Shown: positions 15,459-26,798 of the stretch, piece by piece | How the letters are laid out: each line of letters opens with the position of its first letter | How positions within the stretch are numbered: position 1 is the first letter of the stretch | Assembly (NCBI RefSeq): GCF_900182585.1 | Contig: NZ_FXTM01000020.1 | Span: 1-43,621 of the forward strand | Origin: Balnearium lithotrophicum | GTDB taxonomy: Bacteria > Aquificota > Aquificia > Desulfurobacteriales > Desulfurobacteriaceae | Length of the DNA stretch: 43,621 bases | Direction of reading: 5' to 3' | The notes under the pieces: model-generated | The model's database searches: none | What the model was told of the DNA's origin: nothing | Seen by the model: the letters and a program-made list of their open reading frames with translations, nothing else | Translations under genes and position numbers: made by a program

Positions 15459-16506
15459 AGCTTAATAACTTTAACGAGGACTTAAATCTTCTAAGTTCTT
15501 CCTTACTCCCATAAACGATCAGAACATCTCCTTTTCTAAGTAACATTTGTCGAGATGGATTGATTATCACTTTACCTTCTCTAACAAGAGCAACAATTAT
15601 TAACTCGGAAAAATTTTTTAATCCAAGTTCTATAATAGCTTTTCCTTCCAAATTTTTATTAATTTCAATTTCATCAATGTCATGCTTTTTTTCTATGAAA
15701 GACTTTGAAAACAAATCTAAGAATATATCAACTGAATAGGGCTTAATTAATTTGTAAAGATAAAATTTTGCACTGATGTAATCTAAAGATATAGGATAGT
15801 CAATACCTACAAACTTGCATTTTTGTATAAACTCAGGATTTAAACATCTTGCAATAATTTTTATTTTTGGATTAAGATATCTACATGCAATAGAAATATA
15901 TAAGTTTTTAGAATCATCATCTGAGATAGCTACTAATCCTCTGGCCTTTTCCACATTAGCATTCTTAAGAATTACATCTTTTATAATCTTGGTTTCTGAT
16001 ATGAAATAATTAAAGTCGTAATTAGGATAATTGCTAATAATTTTTTCAAAAAGGTCTTTATTTTCTAAAATAAGTACGAACTCCAAATTTGAATTTATCA
16101 AGTCCTCTATAAGATAAAGTAAATAAACATCATTTCCGTAAACTATTATGTGATTTTTCATTTTTTTTATCTTTTCTCTCATTTTTTCTTCCTTCCATAT
16201 TTCTCGATTTATAGGGTCAAATAAAAAAGCTGTAAGTTTTGAAAAAATATAGCCAAAAGTACCAATTCCAACCACTGAAATTGCAATTGTAAAGAGTCTT
16301 GCTTCTGGTGTACTTAAAGGAATAACCTCTTCATAACCTATAGTAGAAATTGTTATGAAAGTCATATACAAATAGTCTATGATACTATGATTCCAGTTAT
16401 CTAATTTTCCATATCCTATTGTACCTGACAAAAGAACCAAAATTAGCACGAGAATAGAGTTAATTTCTTGTTTTAAAAATTTCTTGGTAAGCTTTACTGT
16501 CGCCAT
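15445..16506 (-). CDS. Two-helix potassium channel with RCK-like domains
   Basis: A 353-residue ion-channel-like protein. Membrane helix one (residues 17-33), a pore loop with selectivity-filter-like T-I-G-Y-E (55-59; canonical TVGYG) and helix two (69-92) are followed by an RCK nucleotide-binding-type domain (about 117-235). A C-terminal RCK_C/TrkA_C domain (about 270-350) completes it. The Rossmann glycine motif is degenerate (V-Y-G124-N-D-V, where G-x-G-x-x-G is normal), so nucleotide binding is doubtful. Composition is distinctly AT-rich and codon use differs from both flanks, hinting at transfer. It is convergent with the ResB-like gene and divergent from ligA. Confidence 0.82.
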   Translation of the reverse strand: MATVKLTKKFLKQEINSILVLILVLLSGTIGYGKLDNWNHSIIDYLYMTFITISTIGYEEVIPLSTPEARLFTIAISVVGIGTFGYIFSKLTAFLFDPINREIWKEEKMREKIKKMKNHIIVYGNDVYLLYLIEDLINSNLEFVLILENKDLFEKIISNYPNYDFNYFISETKIIKDVILKNANVEKARGLVAISDDDSKNLYISIACRYLNPKIKIIARCLNPEFIQKCKFVGIDYPISLDYISAKFYLYKLIKPYSVDIFLDLFSKSFIEKKHDIDEIEINKNLEGKAIIELGLKNFSELIIVALVREGKVIINPSRQMLLRKGDVLIVYGSKEELRRFKSSLKLLSFKLK

Positions 16507-16537
16507 TTTTCAATTGTGTTCCTTGGCTTTAATTTTT

Positions 16538-16543
16538 ATTATA
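16538..16543 (-). promoter_or_regulatory. Candidate -10 element for the potassium-channel gene
   Basis: Minus-strand TATAAT, 32 bases before the start codon, in the divergent gap with ligA. No convincing -35. The plus-strand string ATTATAC here is repeated in two other divergent gaps. Confidence 0.3.
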
Positions 16544-16589
16544 CGCCAACTTTAAAATATAAAATATTATTATTGGAATTGACTAGTAG

Positions 16590-18785
<2,196 letters not shown>

Positions 18786-18787
<2 letters not shown>

Positions 18788-19874
18788 AAAGTTTCCTTAA
18801 CATAAAGAAGTTACCTAAAATAAAAAGGACTAAACCCTGAGCTGTTAGTAAAAGGGCATCTCTGTAGAGTTCTGCCAATGTCATCCCCTTTATTGCTATG
18901 GAGAGAGCTCCATCTATGTAGTACTTTAAGGGAGAGAGAACCGAGAGGTACTGGAGAACTTTTGGCATTGCCTCAATTGGGGTCCAGTCTCCAGATAGGT
19001 AGAGAATTGGAATCAGAACGAGAATTGTTAACTGCGAAACCTGAAGCATGTTGCTTGAGAGTGATGCTATAAACATTGAAAGTCCCGAGGATGTAAATAC
19101 ATAAATAGCGGTCAAGAGCATAAAGTCCAAGATACTTCCTTTGAACGGAACCTTAACCCAAAGGCCTATTGTGAAGAAGAGTGCAAGGAAGGTAAACGTA
19201 AGTATCAGGATTCCCATTGAAACGGTTTTTGAAACCATAAAAACGTAGTTTGAAACCGGTGAAACTGTAAGCATTTCAATGTTTCCCCTCTCCTTTTCCA
19301 AAACAACTGCTGACGCCGGAAGGAGTATCAGAAAAAGGGTAATGACCGTTAGAAGTTCCGAGTAGGCCATAAAGAGTCTACTTGATGAGTCCTGGTTGAA
19401 AAAGACCCTCGTCTTTACCTCGAAAGGAAGCTGAATGGGAAAAATTCCAAAGAGGAACTTTGAGATTATCTGAGTTGCGTAGGCAGAGAAGAGGTAACTT
19501 GCGGCAACCTCAGAGCCGTTAACAACAATTCCAACTTCCGTTTTATCTCCCCTCTTTATCCTCTTCTCAAAATTCTGTGGAATTCTTATAACTCCTAAGG
19601 CCTTATCGCTTAAGAGAACTCTTTCAAGGTCCTTATCTGAAAACAGATACCCTTGCAGTTTAAATACGGTTGACGGAAACTTTGAAACCAACTCCCTTGA
19701 ATAGTAGGAGAGGTCGTAGTCCTGGACGTAGAACTTTGCATTCCTCAAGGAAAGATTGATTCCCGTTGCCGCTAAGTATATGTCCAAAGTAAAGGCGTAC
19801 AGGGCAAAGAACAGAAGCCCTTTATTTCTGAAGAACTGGGCAATTTCCTTGTAAAGAAAAACGAGAAAGTTCAT
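18786..19874 (-). CDS. ABC-2 type transporter permease (YbhR-like)
   Basis: A 362-residue inner-membrane permease: one N-terminal helix (about 15-40), a large periplasmic domain (about 40-175), then five C-terminal helices (about 180-360). The conserved ABC-2 sequence E-R-x-x-G-N-I-E-M-L-T-V-S-P-V lies after helix two. It is the last gene of the efflux operon, and its ATG overlaps the previous permease stop as ATGA. With its partner it should form the membrane channel driven by the double ATPase, as YbhS and YbhR do in E. coli. The substrate is unknown. Confidence 0.85.
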
Positions 19875-20983
19875 CTCTCCCTCTTTTTAAAGAGAATTAC
19901 GTTCAGAGAAAAGATTGAAACGAAGAAGAATAGGAGAACCAACATATCGGGAGCTATCAGATAGAAAGGAGCAGCCTTAAAAAAAAGGGCTTTTAGAATT
20001 CTCAAGTAGTAGAAGGTGGGAATGAGATGGGCTGTAACGAGAGCTTGGGAGTCAAAGGAGGATACGGGAGTCAAAAATCCCGTGTAGAGGATGGAGGGAA
20101 CTATTGTAAATACAACCGTTCCTATAAAGGCTGCAGCCTGAGACCTGAAAAATACCGAAAGTAAAAGCCCAAAGGATACCGAAACCAAGATAAAGAGAAG
20201 CGAGGAGAGTAAAAAGAGGAGGAAACTTCCCTTGAAAGGAACCTTAAAGAGGAAAAATAGAAGAATTACTAGTACGAAATAGTTGAAAGATGAGACTAAA
20301 AAACCGAACAGTAACTTTCCCGATAGATACTCAATTTTCCTAACAGGAGAGACGTAAACGTTGTAGATAGAGCCCGATTCCTTCTCTTTGACGATTAAGA
20401 GGGCAGAAAAAACGGCAGGCGATATGGCCAAAACAACGGCCAAGGTTCCTACGGCAACAAGGTAATCTTGATTTAGTGATTCGTTAAACCAGTACCTCGG
20501 TTTAATTTCTACGGGAGACTTTAATCCTTTCTTCTTAAAGTAAGAGAGATTCTCCTTTAAAACTACTGCCTCTATGTAGCTCTTAATCGTTTCCGCCCTG
20601 TAGGGAAACATTCCATCTATCAGAGTTTGAAAAGTTCCTCTTCCCTTCTTAAAGTTTTCCTCAAATTTGAAGGGAAAGACAACAACAGCCCTTACTTCAC
20701 TATTCTTCAGTGCCTCGTCCACCTCTCTATAGGAAGAAAAGTACCTCTTTAAACGAAAGTACTCTCCGTTTGATGAAATTTTGTTTATTATCTCCCTTGA
20801 TAGATAAGACTTATCAAAATCGAGAACTCCGATGGGAACCTTTTTAACGTCCAACTTTAAACCAAACCCGAAAATTAACATCATTGAAACGGGAACTAAA
20901 ATCGTTGTTATTAGACCTATTTTGTCCTTTAAAAATTCCCTTGTTTCCTTTTTTACTATTGAAAAAATTCTTTCAAACCTCAT
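19871..20983 (-). CDS. ABC-2 type transporter permease (YbhS-like)
   Basis: A 370-residue paralogue of the downstream permease with the same layout: helix at about residues 22-42, periplasmic domain to about 170, five C-terminal helices, and the E-K-E-S-G-S-I-Y-N-V-Y-V-S-P-V coupling segment. I place the start at the ATG at 20983, behind AAGGTGG, which overlaps the ATPase stop by 11 bases; the longer frame from 21001 lacks a ribosome site. It is expected to pair with the 18786-19874 product as a heterodimer. Confidence 0.85.
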   Translation of the reverse strand: MRFERIFSIVKKETREFLKDKIGLITTILVPVSMMLIFGFGLKLDVKKVPIGVLDFDKSYLSREIINKISSNGEYFRLKRYFSSYREVDEALKNSEVRAVVVFPFKFEENFKKGRGTFQTLIDGMFPYRAETIKSYIEAVVLKENLSYFKKKGLKSPVEIKPRYWFNESLNQDYLVAVGTLAVVLAISPAVFSALLIVKEKESGSIYNVYVSPVRKIEYLSGKLLFGFLVSSFNYFVLVILLFFLFKVPFKGSFLLFLLSSLLFILVSVSFGLLLSVFFRSQAAAFIGTVVFTIVPSILYTGFLTPVSSFDSQALVTAHLIPTFYYLRILKALFFKAAPFYLIAPDMLVLLFFFVSIFSLNVILFKKRER

Positions 20984-22829
20984 TTTCCACCTTAAAAACA
21001 AACACGTCTTCCATACTCACAGTGGAGGGCTCTATCCTCCTTATGTCTATTCCTTTACTTTGCAGAAGCTCCAAATCGGAACTTTTTTGGGTAAATACCT
21101 TAACCTTCCTGCCAAACGGAACCGTTTTAAACCCTAAAGACCTGAGTTTTTCCTCGGCAGAAAAGGGATTTTCAACGTAAAGGAGGTAGGGTTTCCCCAA
21201 CTTCTCCTCAACTTCCCTTTTAAGTTCCTCGGGAGAGCCGAGGGCAACAGCCCTTCCACGGTTCATGAGAAGGACTCTGTCACAGTACTCCGTCTCATCC
21301 ATGTAGTGGGTCGTTATGAGGGCGGTAACTCCAAACTTTACAGAGAGCTCCCTTATCATCTGCCAGAATACGTCCCTCTCCGCAGGGTCTACACCTGAGG
21401 TAGGTTCGTCTAAAAACAGTACTGCAGGAGAGTGGAGAAGTGCAGAGAGGAGGGCTACCCTCTGTTTTATCCCCAGAGGAAGGGAGCTTGTAATTGTGTT
21501 TAAGTATTTCTCTATACCTAAAAGTGGAGCCGTCTCTCTGACAATTTTTCTGACGTCCTTTGGCTTTACTCCGTAAACGTTTCCCCAGTAGATTAGATTC
21601 TCAAGGACCGTTAAATCCGAATATAGGGAGAACTTTTGAGACATGTACCCTATGATTTTCTTAGTGTTTTTGTCTATTTTTCTGCCGGCTACTGAAATTT
21701 CACCCTCCGTTGGAGGGTAAATTCCCAAGATTGTCTTTATAAGTGTGGTTTTTCCCGCCCCGTTTGGCCCCAAAAGGCCGAATATCTCTCCTTTCTTTAC
21801 TGTAAACGAAACCCTATCTACTGCCGTGAACTCTCCAAATTTCTTCACAACGCCTTTAACAACGATTGCATCCTCAGGCACGGATACCTTCGGCTTAAAA
21901 GTTCCCGGAATGTGAACTCTCTTTAGTCCTACCTTTTCAACGAAGAGGTCTTCAAGCTCAGGTTTTACCTCTTCAAACTCAACGCCGTACTTTTTTGAAA
22001 TATCACTTAAAACGTTTTTCTGTTCCTCTGATAGGAGAAACCTTAAATTCTTCCCCTTTAACCTTACCGTGTTTGTGTACCTCCAGAGCTCCTCGTAAGC
22101 CTCGTAGAACTTTCCTCCCCTTCCGATAAAAACCTTTTCCTTAGTTTTAACAACGTCTTCGTACTTTCCAGAGATTAGGGAACTGCCATCCTTCATAAAG
22201 AGGAGCTCCGTTCCCCTCTCTGCCTCATCCAAGTAAGAGGTTGAAACCAAAACGGTATTTCCCTCCTCGTTAAACCTGTAGAGAAACTTCCATATGTCCC
22301 TCCTTGAAAGGGGGTCAACTCCCGTTGTCGGTTCATCTAAGATTAAAAGCTCTGGCATGTGAATGAGAATGCAGACAAGGGAAAGTTTCTGCATCATCCC
22401 GCCGGACAGTTTCCCGGCTTCCCTGTCCCTAAATTCCCATAGATTCGTTATCTTTAGAAGGAGCTCCTTCCTCCTCTCCCTCTCCTTCTTAGGTATTCCA
22501 TAGAGACTTGCAAAGAAGTCAACGTTTTCCTCAACGGACAACCGCTTGTAGAGGTTCTGACCCAACCCTTGAGGCATAAAGGAGAGTTTGTCCCTGACCT
22601 TTGAAAACTCCCTATCGTTGTTCGGGTCAACACCAAAAGTTCTTACCCTTCCTCCGTTGTAACTTAAAACTCCACAGACGGATTTAAATACCGACGATTT
22701 TCCAGCCCCGTCCGGTCCGATGAATACAAAAATATCCCCCCTGTTAACGGAGAAGGAGAGGTCTCTGACTGCAACTACCCTTCCCCTGTTGTACTCCACT
22801 TTCAAGTTTTCACACTCAACTACTTTCAC
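20973..22829 (-). CDS. Fused double ATP-binding subunit of an ABC exporter (YbhF-like)
   Basis: A 618-residue tandem ATPase. NBD1 has Walker A G-P-D-G-A-G-K-S (38-45), signature L-S-G-G-M and Walker B L-L-I-L-D-E-P-T-T. NBD2 (from about residue 315) has Walker A G-P-N-G-A-G-K-T and Walker B V-L-F-L-D-E-P-T-S, but a degenerate signature L-P-L-G-I in place of LSGGQ. The two halves are unequal and are joined by a linker of about 80 residues. It energises the two ABC-2 permeases that follow. The start is GTG, overlapping the HlyD stop as GTGA. The fused layout is that of the E. coli YbhGFSR drug exporter. Confidence 0.9.
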   Translation of the reverse strand: MKVVECENLKVEYNRGRVVAVRDLSFSVNRGDIFVFIGPDGAGKSSVFKSVCGVLSYNGGRVRTFGVDPNNDREFSKVRDKLSFMPQGLGQNLYKRLSVEENVDFFASLYGIPKKERERRKELLLKITNLWEFRDREAGKLSGGMMQKLSLVCILIHMPELLILDEPTTGVDPLSRRDIWKFLYRFNEEGNTVLVSTSYLDEAERGTELLFMKDGSSLISGKYEDVVKTKEKVFIGRGGKFYEAYEELWRYTNTVRLKGKNLRFLLSEEQKNVLSDISKKYGVEFEEVKPELEDLFVEKVGLKRVHIPGTFKPKVSVPEDAIVVKGVVKKFGEFTAVDRVSFTVKKGEIFGLLGPNGAGKTTLIKTILGIYPPTEGEISVAGRKIDKNTKKIIGYMSQKFSLYSDLTVLENLIYWGNVYGVKPKDVRKIVRETAPLLGIEKYLNTITSSLPLGIKQRVALLSALLHSPAVLFLDEPTSGVDPAERDVFWQMIRELSVKFGVTALITTHYMDETEYCDRVLLMNRGRAVALGSPEELKREVEEKLGKPYLLYVENPFSAEEKLRSLGFKTVPFGRKVKVFTQKSSDLELLQSKGIDIRRIEPSTVSMEDVFVFKVENEV

Positions 22830-24004
22830 CGTTTCTCCAGTTCAACGTAGCAGTCTGCAGGCATCCCCGGTTTTAAAACGTGGTCGGGATTTTCAAGGAG
22901 TTTCAGCTTTACTTTAAAGACCTCCTTAACTCTCTCCTCCTTCGTTTGAACCTCCTTCGGCGTAAACTCGGCCTCAGATGAAACGAACGTAACAACAACG
23001 GGAAACTTCCTGTTAGGATATGAATCAACCTTCACAAAACCTCTCTGACCTAAGTGAATTAGCCCTATTTTCCTCTCTGGTACGTAACCTTCAAAGTAGA
23101 GGTTGTCCAAGTTGTAGAGTGTAAAGAGCTTCTGCCCCGGAGCTACCACCTCCCCCAATTCAACCAACTTTTCCGTAATTGTTCCATCTATCGGAGACCT
23201 TATTGAGAGGTTTGATATTGTTGCCCTTATTTCGTCAGCTGCCCTCTTTGCCGCTTCGGCCTTTTTCCTGTAGGCCTCAACCTCGTTCTCCTTGGCTAAA
23301 ATTGTTCTTTTGAGGGCTCTAATTTCGTCAGATAGAGCTCCTACCTCCTTCCTCCTCTCCTTGGCAATTTCAACCATTCTCCTTGCAGAACTTAGCTGCG
23401 ATTGAGCTGCGGAAACTGCCGATTTTGCAGCCTCAAGGTTGGCCTTTGCCGTTTCAAAGGAGAGTTTAACGCTGTCGAAGGAGCTCTCAGAAATTACTCT
23501 CCTTCTGTAGAGGTTCCTGTACCTTACGTAGTCCTTTTTGGCCTTTTTAAATGCCGAGAGAGATCTCCTGTAGTTCGCCTCTGCCATCTTTAACTTTGAA
23601 AAGGCAGATTTTACGTTGTCCTCAGACTGTTTTATCTGGAGTTCGACTGTCTTTGAGAGCTCCGAGAGCCTCTTTTCCTCTGCAGAGAGTTTGTTCCTGT
23701 AGTAGTTGAGTTCCTCCTCCTTTGCCTTAACCGTTGAAAGGAGAGCTCTGTAGTTCTCCTCTGCCCCTTTCAACCTCTCGTTCAGCTCTTGAGAATCAAG
23801 AACGGCAAGGAGTTCTCCCCTCTTAACGTTGTCTCCCTCGTCGTGGAATATTCTCACTACCCTACCGGCGTACTTCGTCCCTACGTCGTACTCGTCTCCC
23901 TCAATTCTTCCGTTTATGTAGAGAGTTGAACTCTCCTTTTTGAAGGGAGAACAGCTAAAAAAAACAGGGAGTAGAACTAAGAGTAAAATCAGTCTTCTAT
24001 TCAT
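22826..24004 (-). CDS. HlyD-family periplasmic adaptor lipoprotein
   Basis: A 392-residue membrane fusion protein. The signal peptide ends in the lipobox V-F-F-S-C, so it is probably lipid-anchored. A biotinyl-lipoyl half (GRVVRIFHDEGDNVKRGELLAVLD, about 45-72) is followed by a long antiparallel coiled-coil hairpin (about 75-255) rich in Lys, Glu and Ala. The other lipoyl half (IRSPIDGTITEKLVELGEVV) and a beta-barrel domain complete it. It links the ABC permeases to TolC. I chose ATG 24004, behind GGAG, over the ATG at 24010. It overlaps tolC by 8 bases. Confidence 0.87.
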   Translation of the reverse strand: MNRRLILLLVLLPVFFSCSPFKKESSTLYINGRIEGDEYDVGTKYAGRVVRIFHDEGDNVKRGELLAVLDSQELNERLKGAEENYRALLSTVKAKEEELNYYRNKLSAEEKRLSELSKTVELQIKQSEDNVKSAFSKLKMAEANYRRSLSAFKKAKKDYVRYRNLYRRRVISESSFDSVKLSFETAKANLEAAKSAVSAAQSQLSSARRMVEIAKERRKEVGALSDEIRALKRTILAKENEVEAYRKKAEAAKRAADEIRATISNLSIRSPIDGTITEKLVELGEVVAPGQKLFTLYNLDNLYFEGYVPERKIGLIHLGQRGFVKVDSYPNRKFPVVVTFVSSEAEFTPKEVQTKEERVKEVFKVKLKLLENPDHVLKPGMPADCYVELEKR

Positions 24005-25283
24005 TTTCATCTCCAGTTAGCGGTTTTCCAACTGCGTATTCAAGTTTTGAAAGGGCAGTGTTGTAGTCGGCAAGGGCTGAGTTTAGAGCTTTTTTTGCGT
24101 TGTAGAGGTAGGCTATTGCATCTGTAACTTCCGTTGCAGTTCCTACGTGCTCCCTGTATCTTTCACGGGAGTCCCTTAAAAGCTCCTTTGCCTCCTTCAC
24201 CATTGACTCTGCCGTTTTTATCCTCGAAAGGGCAGATTGGAGTTCCGTGTACGCAGAGACAACCTGAAGCCTCACGTTATCCCTCGTCTGCTTTAGGATA
24301 TCCTCCGACTTCCTCCTCTCCTCCCTTGCTCTCTCAACTTCAAAGAACCTACTTCCTCCCTGAAAAATCGGAAAGTTGAGCTGAAAGGAAACTGAAAATG
24401 AGGAGTAAACATCTCCAGGATACTGGTCCGTCTTCTGGTAGGAAAGGTTTAAGAGAGTCTGAGGCAGAAACTGAGAAACCGCAAGTCTTACTCCCTCGTT
24501 GGAGCTCCTTTTCAAAAGTTTAACATACTTGATTAGAGGCCTTTCTGAGTAGGCAATTTTCAGTAGTTCGTTCAGGTTTAGATTAATCTTCCTGTAGGTT
24601 AAATTATTAGAGGGTTCAAATTCTAAGTTTGTATCTCCAACGTCGGTTTTAAGCTTTTCAAGGGCAACTTTGTAAATTGCCTCTGCCAATGTCAGCTTTT
24701 CCTCTGCGTCCCTCAGCTTAACCTCTGCTTCAAGGAGGTCTCTCCTTGGAACTATTCCCTCGTCAAAGAAGGCCTTAACATCAGAAAAGTGTTTCTTTGC
24801 AGACCTCAAGTAAACCTTTGCAGCTTCAACGTTTGCCTTTGCCTTCAGCACGTTAAAGTAGTCGCTTTTAACTTCGTAGATAACTTTATTGATAGTCTCC
24901 TTAAATAAGTAATAACTTGCCTTTTTCTGTTCATTTTTCAGTCTAACGTTATAGAGAATTCTCCCTCCCATAAAGAGAGGCTGCTTTAGGTTTACTCCAA
25001 ACTGGTAGTAGGAGTCGTTAAAGAAGGGAATGGAGAGGTTCGGAACTCCAGGAATTGGAAACTCTGGAACCTCTGACAGTTTCGTTCTTGAATAGAAGAG
25101 GTTCACTTTTGGAAAGTAGTCCGAAACGGCCTCTTTGTAGAGGAGGTCAGAAATCCTGTACTCTGACCGAGCTTTCTTTATCTCCTTATTGTCCTTAAGA
25201 GCTTTTTCTAACAGGTACGAGAGCTCCGAGCCTAAAGAGTTAACGGGCAACAACAGTATCAGGAGAACTATCAATTTTCTCAT
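23997..25283 (-). CDS. TolC-family outer-membrane efflux protein
   Basis: A 428-residue outer-membrane channel subunit with signal peptide M-R-K-L-I-V-L-L-I-L-L-L-P-V-N-S-L-G-S and two OEP repeats (about 25-215 and 225-425) of long amphipathic helices. The A-x-x-x-N-x-x-I-K/L start and the G-x-x-P/V-R-x-D-L-L-E-A-E motif (midway) are typical. The true start at 25283 has GGAGG upstream and lies inside the upstream MFS gene, giving a 44-base overlap in another frame. As the only outer-membrane gene of the operon, it probably serves both the MFS and the ABC pump. Confidence 0.87.
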   Translation of the reverse strand: MRKLIVLLILLLPVNSLGSELSYLLEKALKDNKEIKKARSEYRISDLLYKEAVSDYFPKVNLFYSRTKLSEVPEFPIPGVPNLSIPFFNDSYYQFGVNLKQPLFMGGRILYNVRLKNEQKKASYYLFKETINKVIYEVKSDYFNVLKAKANVEAAKVYLRSAKKHFSDVKAFFDEGIVPRRDLLEAEVKLRDAEEKLTLAEAIYKVALEKLKTDVGDTNLEFEPSNNLTYRKINLNLNELLKIAYSERPLIKYVKLLKRSSNEGVRLAVSQFLPQTLLNLSYQKTDQYPGDVYSSFSVSFQLNFPIFQGGSRFFEVERAREERRKSEDILKQTRDNVRLQVVSAYTELQSALSRIKTAESMVKEAKELLRDSRERYREHVGTATEVTDAIAYLYNAKKALNSALADYNTALSKLEYAVGKPLTGDENE

Positions 25284-26796
25284 CTCTTTCCTCCACGAGT
25301 ATTGCAAAGAGTAGCGTAAAAACTCCGCAGATTGTTGCAAAGAAAAATGCATCTGCAAAGGAGTGCCAGAAGGCGTGTTTAACGTAAAGGTTTGAAAGAA
25401 GAGCGTGAGCCCTGCTTGCTGCCTCGTCCGGCAGTGAGCTCCTTAGGTACTGGAAGTACCCCTGAACCTTCTGTAGAAACAGTTCAACTTGAGGAGATTC
25501 TGAGGAGACTCTTTCTGTAAGATTTACAAAGTGAGAACTTTGAGACGAGATTAGAATGTGGGTTGAAATTGCTGTTCCTACACTTCCACCTACAAGCCTT
25601 AGCAGGTTCTGAAGTGAAGAGGCGTGTCTGAGGAGCTCCCCCTTAAAGTTTCCGAGCGAGAGCTGAGAGAGGGCTGGGAAGAAGAATCCCATTCCTACTC
25701 CCCAGGGCATCAGGTAGAGAATGACCTGCAGTTTTGACATGTCTAAGTCTAATTTCTGCTGCAAGTACGTTCCAAAAACAAAGATTAAGGTTCCAACGAT
25801 TATGGAGGTTTTTTTCCTGAGAATACCTCTGTCCATCAGGAAGCCGGCAATCATGCTGAAGATTCCCGTTCCAAGGGACGGCCAGAAGAGAACTTCACCT
25901 GCAGTTATCGTTGGAAACTCTCTCAACTTTTCAAGGTACAGTGGAAGCAGAAAGTAAGAGGCGTAAACTCCCATCCCGAAAACGGTTAAGGATAAAACGG
26001 GATAACGGAAGAACTCGTACTTAAAGAGTTTCAAGTCAACCAAGGGGCTCTTTACTTTTAGCTCCCAAACGGTAAAAAGAACTGCTGAAACGAGGGAGAT
26101 GTAGAGGAGGGAGACCGTTTTTAGGGAGCTCCAGCCCCAGTCGTTTCCCTTTGAGATGGAAACTATCAAAGATGAGAGTGAAAGGCCTAAGAGTAAAAGT
26201 CCTGTTAAGTCAAAGCTCTGGTTGTGTTCTTCCTTCTTTTCCTTAAAAAGGAGGAAGAGGAAATAAACAACCAAAATACCTGGAAGTAGATTAACGTAGA
26301 AAATCCACCTCCACGAAAAGTGCTCGGTTATGTATCCCCCAAGAGTTGGTCCAAGCGACGGTCCAAAGGTTGCCCCAAGAGCAAACATTCCCATGGCAGT
26401 TCCCCTCCTTTCAGGAGGGAAAATTTCAAACAGAAGCGTCATTGTCATCGGAACGGAAAGCCCCTCACCCACTCCCTGAAGAACCCTTCCTAAAATCATC
26501 GTATCAAGGTTTGGGGAGAGTCCACAGAGAGCACTCATAACCGTAAAGAGGGAAATTCCCAAAATGTAGGTATTTCTGTGTCCCAACCTCCCGCCTAACC
26601 ATCCAACAACGGGCATTGCAACGGCAGATGCAACCATGTAGGAGATAATGACCCACTGAATCTCGTCGGTTCTTGCGTGGAACGTGCTCATCATGTGAGG
26701 GAGAGCAATGTCAACTATGGTTGTGTCAAGGAGAGTCATGAACATACCGGCAACTATGAGAATTCCGATTACGAAGGTTTTCGTTCCTTCCTTCAT
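25240..26796 (-). CDS. DHA2-family MFS drug efflux transporter (EmrB-like)
   Basis: A 518-residue proton antiporter with 14 predicted membrane helices. The DHA2 signature motifs are visible: L-D-T-T-I-V-D-I-A-L-P in helix one, the loop G-G-R-L-G-H-R-N, and motif C with repeated Gly/Pro (GATFGPSLGPTLGG). It pairs with the EmrA-like adaptor encoded just upstream (2-base gap) and with TolC downstream to form a tripartite pump. ATG 26796 was chosen, as it lies right after the adaptor stop. A longer frame exists but has no support. The C-terminal 15 codons overlap tolC. Confidence 0.9.
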   Translation of the reverse strand: MKEGTKTFVIGILIVAGMFMTLLDTTIVDIALPHMMSTFHARTDEIQWVIISYMVASAVAMPVVGWLGGRLGHRNTYILGISLFTVMSALCGLSPNLDTMILGRVLQGVGEGLSVPMTMTLLFEIFPPERRGTAMGMFALGATFGPSLGPTLGGYITEHFSWRWIFYVNLLPGILVVYFLFLLFKEKKEEHNQSFDLTGLLLLGLSLSSLIVSISKGNDWGWSSLKTVSLLYISLVSAVLFTVWELKVKSPLVDLKLFKYEFFRYPVLSLTVFGMGVYASYFLLPLYLEKLREFPTITAGEVLFWPSLGTGIFSMIAGFLMDRGILRKKTSIIVGTLIFVFGTYLQQKLDLDMSKLQVILYLMPWGVGMGFFFPALSQLSLGNFKGELLRHASSLQNLLRLVGGSVGTAISTHILISSQSSHFVNLTERVSSESPQVELFLQKVQGYFQYLRSSLPDEAASRAHALLSNLYVKHAFWHSFADAFFFATICGVFTLLFAILVEERDEKIDSSPDTVVAR

Positions 26797-26798
26797 AT

